Below are positions 10,901 to 22,900 of a DNA stretch of 64,000 nucleotides, one piece after another. Under the pieces are notes generated by a model. The model did no database searches, was not told the DNA's origin, and saw only the letters and a list, made by a program, of their open reading frames with translations. How positions within the stretch are numbered: the stretch's first letter is position 1; each line of letters begins with the position of its first letter. Source of the DNA: Anastrepha obliqua. Its lineage: Eukaryota; Arthropoda; Insecta; Diptera; Tephritidae. The stretch lies in the NCBI RefSeq assembly GCF_027943255.1, contig NC_072895.1, positions 34,632,001 to 34,696,000 on the forward strand, given 5' to 3'. The position numbers and the translations under genes were made by a program.

Positions 10901-13900
10901 TTTTCTTCAAAATTCATATTTTGATTAGCATAAACAAATTAAGTGATACATACTATCGCACATTTTTTCTAGCCGTCTCGGCAGCACTGATTCCATGTTA
11001 TATAAGGAATGCCGTTTTGGGCCTTATCTCTCACTTTGAGGGGCCGAAGCCACCGGTATTTAAGCATATTCACATGTTTTCGTAACATACTCGTGCATAC
11101 TTAAACATATGTATGTATGTATTCAGGAGGGCACATGCACATACATACACACATGCATACATACATATGTCAGGCAAGTAAACGCACACACATATATATG
11201 TACGTTATGTTGTCATACATTTGAGTCACAAAATTGTTTTGGAATGCAGAAGCGGCAATGATAAAATTTTTGAGCATTTTGAGAAGTATTAAAGATGTTT
11301 GTATGTAAGTTTGTATGTGCATACATACTTTTACTTAAATTTATACTATTCGTTAATACAAGGTGGCGCAAAATTAGTCCCTCTATCGGAAGATTAGTAA
11401 TATTTGGAAATGGCGTCGTACGTTAGTAATATTTGACACTTGTAAACTAAACAGCTGCAGTACACAAACAGACAAGCAATGGAGCGGGTAAAGGCCAAGA
11501 TAAAGATTTCCATTACACAAAATCATTTTCTTTGAAATAAGGTATGTATTTAAAAACAAAACGATTATTAATTTTGCGCCACCTTGTATAAGGCCGAAGC
11601 GAAAGGCCTAAACTCATGTTAGGTTAGGTTGGTTAGGTTCGGCAACCGCATGGCGCATAGAGACAGTGATGCGACTTAGACCATCTTAGATTATCTATAT
11701 TCGTTAAGAAGTAGGATCTTAAATATCGGTTCCTGCTTCTGGCTAGAGCTGAGCCTGTGCAAAAAAGGTGTTGAATTGTTTCCAACTCCTCCTCATTTCT
11801 GCAGCTACGACAGAAATCTTGCGTGTAAACGCCTAATCTCCTTGCATGATTTCCTATAAGACAATGTCCTGTGAGGGCCCCTACTAAGATCCCAATTTGA
11901 AGTCTACTCAATTTTATAATATTCTTGGAGAGACGTAGATTTAGCCTTGGCCATGTTCGCCTAGCAATTTCACAGGTATTGGCACTAATCCATCTTTGAT
12001 TTACAGAACTGATTAATGCGTCTTTAATAACAAGTGGCAAGTTGCGAGAGCTACCCCTATAAAATGGCTTATTTTTGGCATACAGGTACCTTCTCTTGCA
12101 AGTTGGTCAGCCCTACAGTTCTCTGGTATATCTCTGTGGCAAGGAAACCAGCATAAGATAATACGATATTGTTTAGCCATCTCATTAAGAGATTGGCGAC
12201 AATGTAAGACACTCCTTAATGTTATTTGGAATGCATCCAGGGCTCATAAGGCAGCTTGGCTGTCTGATAGAATGCAGATATCTTATGATGATATTCTGTT
12301 TATCTCTAACCATTTTAAGGCTTCATGAATAAAGTTCAGTCGGAAAAACGCCCTGACTGCAAACCACCCAACAGGCACGGGTCGCATGACACCTTGGATT
12401 AGGAAGATTTTTTAACAGGGTTTACTCCCTCCGCCAGATCTATCTTAGCCAATTGTACATCAGACAGGCCTTATGAACTATTTGAGGAAGAAGCCGCGCT
12501 TCCACAGAAACTCAATTACGGCATGACCCAAAAAGGAACCACCCTTTGGGTAACTAGTGGTACAACGGCCTAAAGAGTATAGGAATTCAAGATTAATTTT
12601 AGTCCATCTCAATTTGTTTTAGGCTAATTGCGAAAAACCTAATTTTCCGTTTGCCTGTGGCCACGAGCAAATTAATAATTAAGAATGACGTTATCCAAGA
12701 GGCCAATAGGGCATGGAGAAATGAAGATACATGCGTAACAGCTAGGCTACTTGGCTGCAAATAAATAAGAAAAAGACAAAAGACTTAGCCTTTCAAGAGA
12801 GGATATCTCGAAGGTCGTGGCTTATTCATATAACCGGTCATGGGCTATTTGGCAGACATTGTTTGAGATAAGGAGTTTTCTTCCATGAATATTGTAGAAG
12901 TTGTAGAGATGAGGAAAAGGAAGTAACAGTTGAGCACTTCCTTTGCAATTGTCCAGCCTTAGCAGAGCAGGTTTTCTAGGTAAATATTTTTTCAATTCTC
13001 TTACGGAACCGTCTGGCGTGGGGATGGGACCAATCCGCGTTTCAGAAGGGCCATAAAATGGTTCCACAATGAAAAATAAATTAGGTTTCGGTGACGCACA
13101 GTGGTATTACAAGGTCTAAGTGAGTTGGTCGTAGAGACCGACTACCAACTTGACCTAAATTAACCTGTACAAAGAATGAATTGACAGGTTGAAATGAAAC
13201 TTCACAACCGTTCATTTGAATAACATAACTAAAAAAAAATAGGCTAAGAGCAACGCTCTCTCTTATCGAACCGCATAACTTATTGAACATCCTAGTAATT
13301 ATAAAATGTCCCTAATATTGATCTTATTTCATCTGTACCCATTGACCTTTTTTCCTTTTTTTTCTTTATTTCAAATTGAATTCGTACCAAATTTCACTCT
13401 GTAGTTTATAAAATATACGTCTTTAGCAATAGAACGAATTTGTGTTTGAAAAATCGATAACATTTGGAAAGCTTTTTAACTAATAAAATAAATAACTAAC
13501 TAAATGGCGCGTACATTTCCGTTAGGTGTTTGGCCGATCTCCTCCTATTTGTGGCGTGCGTCTTGATGTTGTTCCACAAATGGAGGGACCTACAGTTTCA
13601 AGCCGACTCCGAACGGCAGATATTTTTCTTTCGTAACCTCAGATTTTTATAAAATGTCATGTCAGCCGTTGAAAGCAGTGTTTAATATAATGGGAGGGCA
13701 TCTAGAGGTCCAGTGTTCTTTGGAAAACGATAAAAAAATATTTTTTCTTATAGCAATAAAAAAGGCATTAATGGATCCGGGTTATTATTACCAATTTCTT
13801 AAACTTCTTTAACTCTGCTTTATTTACTCCAAATACTAATCTTAAGCCTTTCTCGATTTCTTCTTTCAGATATTTGATGCTAGCCTGAATGACTGGCGGG

Positions 13901-16900
13901 TACTAGACGAAAAAACCCACACTGATGTTATTGAGCGAATAGTTGAAGCGCCTAAAAAGACAATATTTATAGACGAATATGTAGAAATCGAAAAGAATGT
14001 GGAAATAACAGAAGACAGTGAAAATATAACCAATGAACGTACTAACACATCAAAAAGGAAGGATGTTGTCACAAATGTTTACGACGAAGTTGATGAGGTT
14101 AGGAAAGAGAGGCTGACTTCAAATGACTCAAGAATCGTAAGACTTACATAGAAAACTACTATAGTAACTATATCAAACACTTAACCATTTATTTTAACAG
14201 CGTGGAGTCGATCAAAAGGGATCGTTTGGTTCAAAGCATACGGAAATGTGTATTTGCGAAATTTGCACCTGCGGGTAAGTTAAGTTCTTAAGTTTTCTTC
14301 TGCATACATTTGTATCTAAATATGTACTTCAGTTCACTAATTCAAGTAGCGTAACCAATTGTGGCGGAAATTGTGTGTTATAAATGATTTACTTTCAAAC
14401 TGGGGCTATTAAATGCATTCACTCAGGAGTTAGAATTTTTTTAGAACGCGAATATTTATATGCACAGGCGTATGCTTAGTTGTTCTACTTATATTTATTT
14501 ATTTATATACAAAAGCAACAACAAACATATATGTGACAAAAGCTATTGTCCTTCTGGTCGATCATAAATTTAATACTCCTTAATTTGGATAAAAATAAAC
14601 AAAGAGCGCCAGTTTCTTCTTACTCCAGTTAGCCTTCGCTAAATAGGAATATTAAAAGAAGTCAAATCCTTCTACGCTTGGTAGGTAGGTAGGTGAGATG
14701 GTTAAAGTACTTGTCTAGCATTCCCCAAGTAGCACTAAAGCGCCGTTTTGATACCATTATGAGACCTCCAACGGGCAGATATCTACAACCAGCCAGAGCT
14801 GGTGATGTAATGGGAAGATTGATAGGATTAAGGTTAGCGCACTGCCACAGGCTGTCGAAGAACGGAGCACCCAGTGTCCTTAACCGCCTGGCTGCCAAGC
14901 CCGGACATTTACAGAGAAAGTGCTCAACAGTCTCCTTTTCTGAAAGGTCTCCACAGCTTCAGCAATGGGGATTAAAGGGTAAACCCAGCTTTTCTGCTTG
15001 AGTGCCGATTGTTCAATGATCGGTAAACACAGCTATGAGTCTGGGAATCGATTGGCGAGGAGTCCTCCGAACTACCTGTGCCCTGCATTTTTTGTACTTG
15101 GGCCAAAGGGTTTTCGAAATACCAAACGAAGAAATGGAGCTCCATCCGATCTGTGCTTTCCTGAGAAATAAGTTGTCCAATGCGACTTTAAAAAAAGTTT
15201 GGGGGCATGACGATGACCGGGTGGGAGACCTCTGAAACCATTTTCGTCAACCCTTTCCTAGCAAACTTCATCAGTAATTTGATTTCCCTCTACTTTTTAT
15301 ATCCTGGAACCCAGATCGGAGAAATGTTACCTGCACACCCAAGAAATTTATTCTTCTCCTTAAAGGAGTTAACAAATTTGGATCTGCACCATGGCGTCGT
15401 CAGTGCCTTGATCGCAGTTTGATTAGCGAAAAAAAGATTGATATCTGCCTGGCTCTCGCGTTCCCTAAGCGTTCTGCATGCCTGCAGAAGTCTTTACTGG
15501 CTAAAACACACCAACAGTTTTCGGCAGTTTTAAGGAAATTTATAAATTGTCTGTTTTAAGAAAACCCCTGATCCGACTCCCGATTCCATCTTGGAGCCAT
15601 CAGTGAAGACAGAGGTAACAGCCTTGCCTTCTTGGAAAGATTGCCCTGGCACGCTCCTCAAACTCCAGTGTGCGTATAGAGAGATCTGTATAAAGTTCAC
15701 CTCACTTCACTCGTGATTTGATCCCATTAGCAACAATATTTAATTTTTCCATTTTCCATTAAGTGTGATGTGGTTTAAAAAAAAAAAGACACTTATTATT
15801 GAATCATTTATTCAATGCGAAGCACAATCGTTCAAAAGGCCTCCACGGCTTTTATGGCTGAAACCAATCCGACGAAACCAATTTTTGAGCACTTCTTCCG
15901 CTATATCGAGTTGTATGCCATGAATAGCGCGTTGAATACTCGTATTGCCTTTTAAAGCATGAAAGTTTATTCACATGGAACAATGACTTCCAATAACTCT
16001 ACAAGAAGTAGTCCAATAGTGTTAAATCTGCATATTTATCTTTTAATGATGATGATGAAATTGTAGACAATACTGAGAAAATTGGAAGCCCCATGACAGA
16101 TCATAACATATTAGATATATCCGAAATGCCTTGGAGAACATAACATCCAATAAGCGAAATTGAAATGGCTGCTGTTTTTAGCATTTTTTTTTTTGTCATA
16201 TCTAGAGCTTCAGTCTTCATGAACCGTTAGAAATACTGCCGATACAAACCAAACCAGTTTCTTATGCGAAAATTTTTACTTTAATTGCTTTTACTACACA
16301 AATTGAATATTTGTAATTTTTTCATTTCAGTCGCCATCATTGCGCTTCAAGTGTAAAGCAAACAGATACAATCTTGGAAACAATAGGTGAGTCAATCAAA
16401 TATACAAATAACCTATTTGCCTTGAGTTAAGACAACCACTTCAATATTTACAGATTTGTTGGATGAATCTCAAACACGAATACGTTCTAACACTTGGTCT
16501 AAAAAAGACCTAGAAGAATCTCGTTTAAAACTATTATATGACCATGTAGGCCCAGCCACTTTAGTGAAACCCGTGGACAATTTAAAACCTGAAGGGGAAT
16601 TTGTGATTCCCGAGAAAATTCCATTCCAGCCAACAGAGAGAAGAACACTAGTAACTAGAAAAGACAATCTACGTACTGAAGGAGAAATGACCTTTACAGA
16701 AGTAGAAGAGTATCAGTATGCAACTAGACCTCAACAAGTTAAACCCATCGACAATCTCAAACCTGAAGGTGAATTTTATGTACCAGAAAAACCAAAATAC
16801 CAACCAGTTGAACAGCCCACTCAAGTAAAACATAAAGACAATTTAAAGCCTGAGGGAGACTTTTACACACCTGAAAAAGTCGGCTACCAGCCATCGGAAC

Positions 16901-19900
16901 GCCCAATACAAAAGCGACCAGAAGACAATTTAAAACCGGAGGGCGAATTTACGATACCTGAAAAGACTCCTTACGAGCCAGCAGAGCGGCCGACTCAAAT
17001 AACAAGACGAGATAATCTTCGAACAGAGGGCGAAATGACATTCGAATCAAAAGAAACATATCAGTTCGTAAGTAGACCTGAACAAGTTAAGCCCACCGAT
17101 AATCTAAGACCGGAAGGAGAATTTTATACACCAGAGAAACCTGGTTACAAACCGGCAGAACGTCCAACTCAGAAAAAACCGGAAGACAATTTGAAACCTG
17201 AGGGCGAATTCTATTCTCCAGAGAAATCGAAGTTCCAGCCAGGTGAACGCCCAACTCAAGTAAGGCATGCAGATAACTTGCGACCGGAAGGTGAGTTTTA
17301 CACTCCCGAGAAACCAGGATTCAAGCCGGCAGAGCGACCGACTCAGAAGAAGCCGGAAGATAATTTGAGACCAGAGGGCGAATTTTACACTCCCGAAAAA
17401 CCAGGATTTAGACCAGCAGAACGCCCAACTCAGAAAAGGCCAGAGGATAACTTGAGACCAGAGGGTGAATTTTATTCCCCTGAAAAACCAGGATATAGAC
17501 CAGCAGATCGACCGACACAGACGAAACCACAGGATAATTTGAGACCAGAGGGTGAATTTTATTCTCCAGAGAAACCGAAGTTCCAGCCAGGAGAACGTCC
17601 AACTCAAGTAAGACACGCAGATAACTTGCGACCGGAAGGAGAGTTTTATACTCCGGAAAAACCAGGCTTCAAGCCGGCAGAGCGACCGACTCAGAAGAAG
17701 CCAGAAGATAACCTCCGACCAGAGGGAGAATTTTACACTCCCGAGAAACCAGGATTCAAGCCGGCAGAACGCCCAACTCAGAAAAGGCCAGAAGATAATC
17801 TTCGACCAGAGGGTGAATTCTATTCTCCAGATAAACCAAAGTTTCAGCCTGGGGAGCGCCCAACTCAAGTAAGACACGCAGATAACTTGCGACCAGAAGG
17901 TGAGTTTTACACACCGGAGAAACCAGGATACCAACCAGCAGAGCGCCCAACTCAGAAAAAACCGGAGGATAATTTGAGGCCTGAGGGTGAATTTTACTCC
18001 CCTGAAAGACCAGGATATAGACCAGCAGAACGCCCAACTCAGAAAAAGCCAGAAGATAATCTTCGACCAGAGGGAGAATTTTACACTCCTGAAAAACCAG
18101 GATTCAAGCCGGCAGAGCGCCCAACTCAGAAAAGGCCAGAAGATAACTTGAGACCAGAGGGTGAATTCTATTCTCCAGAGAAACCGAAATTCCAGCCTGG
18201 TGAGCGGCCAACTCAAGTAAGACACGCAGATAACTTGCGACCCGAAGGTGAGTTTTACACTCCCGAGAAACCAGGATTCAAGCCGGCAGAGCGACCGACT
18301 CAGAAGAAGCCGGAAGATAATCTTCGACCAGAGGGAGAATTTTACACTCCCGAGAAACCAGGATATAGACCAGCAGAACGCCCAACTCAGAAAAAGCCCG
18401 AAGATAATTTGAGACCAGAGGGTGAATTCATGGTGCCAGAAAAGAGTCCGTTTAAACCAGCTGAAAGAACGGAACGAATAATACGGAAAGATAATTTACG
18501 ATCAGAAGGAGAAATGATTTTCGAAACTAAAGAAGAATATCAATTTGCAGTCAGACCCGATCAAGTTAAGCCCTCCGATAACCTTAAGCCGGAAGGCGAG
18601 TTCTATACTCCCGAAAAGCCGAAATATCAACCAGCAGAGAAACCATTACAAATCAGGCGGGAAGATAACTTAAAACCAGAAGGCGAATTCTATACTCCTG
18701 AGAAACCAGGATATAGGCCAGCTGAACGCCCAACTCAGAAAAGGCCAGAGGATAACTTGCGGCCAGAGGGTGAATTCTATTCTCCAGAGAAACCGAAATT
18801 CCAGCCTGGTGACCGGCCGACTCAAGTAAGACACGCAGATAACTTGCGACCGGAAGGTGAGTTTTACACTCCTGATAAGCCAGGATTCAAGCCGGCAGAA
18901 CGCCCAACTCAGAAAAAGCCGGAAGATAACCTTCGACCAGAGGGAGAATTTTACACTCCTGAGAAACCAGGATATAGGCCAGCAGAACGCCCAACTCAGA
19001 AAAAGCCAGAAGATAATCTTCGACCAGAGGGAGAATTTTACACTCCTGAAAAACCAGGTTTCAAGCCGGCAGAGCGCCCGACTCAGAAGAAGCCGGAGGA
19101 TAATTTGAGACCAGAGGGCGAATTTTACACTCCCGAAAAACCAGGATTCAAGCCGGCAGAACGCCCAACTCAGAAAAGGCCGGAAGATAATTTGAGACCA
19201 GAAGGAGAATTTTACACTCCAGAGAAACCGAAGTTCCAGCCTGGTGAGCGGCCGACTCAAGTAAGACACGCAGATAACTTGCGACCGGAAGGTGAGTTTT
19301 ATGCTCCGGATAAGCCAGGTTTCAAGCCGGCAGAGCGACCGACTCAGAAGAAGCCGGAAGATAATTTGAGACCAGAGGGAGAATTTTACACTCCCGAAAA
19401 ACCAGGATATAGACCAGCAGAACGCCCAACTCAAAAAAGGCCAGAAGATAACTTGAGACCAGAGGGTGAATTCTATTCTCCAGAGAAACCGAAATTCCAG
19501 CCTGGTGAGCGGCCGACTCAAGTAAGACACGCTGATAACTTGCGACCGGAAGGTGAGTTTTATACTCCGGAAAAGCCAGGTTTCACGCCGGCAGACCGAC
19601 CGACTCAGAAGAAACCAGAAGATAACCTTCGACCAGAGGGCGAATTTTACACTCCCGAGAAACCAGGATTCAAGCCGGCCGAACGCCCAACTCAGAAAAG
19701 GCCAGAAGATAACTTGAGACCAGAGGGTGAATTCTATTCTCCAGAGAAACCGAAATTCCAGCCTGGTGAGCGGCCGACTCAAGTAAGACACGCAGATAAC
19801 TTGCGACCGGAAGGTGAGTTTTACACTCCTGATAAGCCAGGATTCAAGCCGGCAGAACGACCGACTCAGAAAAAGCCGGAAGATAACCTTCGACCAGAGG

Positions 19901-22900
19901 GAGAATTTTACACTCCTGAGAAACCAGGATATAGGCCAGCAGAACGCCCAACTCAGAAAAAGCCAGAAGATAATCTTCGACCAGAGGGAGAATTTTACAC
20001 TCCTGAAAAACCAGGATTCAAGCCGACAGAACGACCGACTCAGAAGAGGCCAGAAGATAATTTAAGACCAGAGGGAGAATTTTACACTCCCGAAAAACCA
20101 GGATATAGACCAGCAGAACGCCCAACTCAGAAAAAGCCAGAAGATAATCTTCGACCAGAGGGAGAATTTTACACTCCTGAAAAACCAGGATTCAAGCCGG
20201 CAGAGCGCCCAACTCAGAAAAGGCCAGAAGATAATTTGAGACCAGAGGGTGAATTCTATTCTCCAGAGAAACCGAAATTCCAGCCTGGTGAGCGGCCGAC
20301 TCAAGTAAGACACGCAGATAACTTGCGACCGGAAGGTGAGTTTTATACTCCGGAAAAACCAGGTTTCACGCCGGCAGAGCGACCGACACAGAAGAAACCA
20401 GAAGATAATTTGAGACCAGAGGGCGAATTTTACACTCCCGAAAAACCAGGATATAGACCAGCAGAACGCCCAACTCAGAAAAAGCCCGAAGATAATTTGA
20501 GACCAGAGGGTGAATTCATGGTGCCAGAAAAGAGTCCGTTTAAACCAGCTGAAAGAACGGAACGAATAATACGGAAAGATAATTTACGATCAGAAGGAGA
20601 GATGATTTTCGAAACTAAAGAAGAATATCAATTTGTCGTCAGACCCGATCAAGTCAAGCCTTCCGATAACCTTAAGCCGGAAGGAGAATTTTATACTCCC
20701 GAGAAGCCGAAATATCAACCAGCAGAGAAACCATTACAAATCAGGCGGGAAGATAACCTAAAACCAGAAGGCGAATTCTATACTCCTGAGAAACCAGGAT
20801 ATAGGCCAGCAGAACGCCCAACTCAGAAAAAGCCCGAAGATAATTTGAGACCAGAGGGTGAATTCATGGTGCCAGAAAAGAGTCCGTTTAAACCAGCTGA
20901 AAGAACGGAACGAATAATACGGAAAGATAATTTACGATCAGAAGGAGAGATGACTTTCGAAACTAAAGAAGAATATCAATTTGTCGTCAGACCCGATCAA
21001 GTCAAGCCTTCCGATAACCTAAAGCCGGAAGGAGAATTTTATACTCCCGAGAAGCCGAAATATCAACCAGCAGAGAAACCATTACAAATCAGGCGGGAAG
21101 ATAACCTAAAACCAGAAGGCGAATTCTATACTCCTGAGAAACCGGGATATAGGCCAGCAGAACGCCCAACTCAGAAAAGGCCAGAAGATAATCTTCGACC
21201 AGAAGGAGAATTTTACACTCCCGAGAAACCAGGATTCAAGCCGGCCGAACGTCCAACTCAGAAAAGGCCAGAAGATAATTTGAGACCAGAGGGTGAATTC
21301 TATTCTCCAGAGAAACCGAAATTCCAGCCTGGTGAGCGGCCGACTCAAGTAAGACACGCAGATAACTTGCGACCGGAAGGTGAGTTTTACACTCCTGATA
21401 AGCCAGGATTCAAGCCGGCAGAGCGACCGACTCAAAAGAAGCCGGAAGATAATTTGAGACCAGAGGGCGAATTTTACACTCCCGAAAAACCAGGATATAG
21501 ACCAGCAGAACGCCCAACTCAGAAAAAGCCAGAAGATAATCTTCGACCAGAAGGAGAATTTTACACTCCCGAGAAACCAGGATTCAAGCCGGCCGAACGT
21601 CCGACGCAGAAAAGGCCAGAAGATAATTTGAGACCAGAGGGTGAATTCTATTCTCCAGAGAAACCGAAATTCCAGCCTGGTGAGCGGCCGACTCAAGTAA
21701 GACACGCAGATAACTTGCGACCGGAAGGTGAGTTTTACACTCCTGATAAACCAGGTTTCAAGCCGGCAGAGCGACCGACTCAGAAGAAACCAGAAGATAA
21801 TTTGAGACCAGAGGGCGAATTTTACACTCCCGAAAAACCAGGATATAGACCAGCGGAACGCCCAACTCAGAAAAAGCCCGAAGATAATTTGAGACCAGAG
21901 GGTGAATTCATGGTGCCAGAAAAGAGTCCGTTTAAACCAGCTGAAAGAACGGAGCAAATAATACGGAAAGATAATTTACGATCAGAAGGAGAGATGATTT
22001 TCGAAACTAAAGAAGAATATCAGTTTGTCGTCAGACCCGATCAAGTTAAGCCCTCCGATAACCTTAAGCCGGAAGGAGAGTTCTATACTCCCGAGAAGCC
22101 GAAATATCAACCAGCAGAGAAACCAATACAAATCAGGCGGGAAGATAACTTAAAACCAGAAGGCGAATTCTATACTCCTGAGAAACCGGGATATAGGCCA
22201 GCAGAACGTCCAACCCAGAAAAGGCCAGAAGATAACTTGAGACCAGAGGGTGAATTCATGGTGCCAGAAAAGAGTCCGTTTAAACCAGCTGAAAGAACGG
22301 AACGAATAATACGGAAAGATAATTTACGATCAGAAGGAGAGATGATTTTCGAAACTAAAGAAGAATATCAATTTGTCGTCAGACCCGATCAAGTCAAGCC
22401 TTCCGATAACCTTAAGCCGGAAGGAGAATTTTATACTCCCGAGAAGCCGAAATATCAACCAGCAGAGAAACCATTACAAATCAGGCGGGAAGATAACCTA
22501 AAACCAGAAGGCGAATTCTATACTCCTGAGAAACCAGGATATAGGCCAGCAGAACGCCCAACTCAGAAAAAGCCCGAAGATAATTTGAGACCAGAGGGTG
22601 AATTCATGGTGCCAGAAAAGAGTCCGTTTAAACCAGCTGAAAGAACGGAACGAATAATACGGAAAGATAATTTACGATCAGAAGGAGAGATGACTTTCGA
22701 AACTAAAGAAGAATATCAATTTGTAGTCAGACCCGATCAAGTTAAGCCCTCCGATAACCTAAAGCCGGAAGGTGAGTTTTATACTCCCGAGAAACCCGGA
22801 TACAAACCGGCAGAGCGCCCAACCCAGAAAAAGCCGGAGGATAACTTGAGACCAGAGGGTGAATTCTATTCCCCAGAAAAGCCGAAGTTCCAGCCAGGGG

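Noticed and set aside
17104..18225. Long minus-strand open frame (373 codons; others at 18670–19791, 21106–21957, 22759–24015)
   Set aside because: Shadow of the 87-bp repeat: the unit is a multiple of three and its antisense has no stop, so the frame stays open automatically. The translation is an aromatic-rich repeat without family features.
18857..20065. Plus-strand +1-frame repeats of 83 codons inside the giant exon
   Set aside because: Same cause: periodic frame of the repeat array, not a separate gene.
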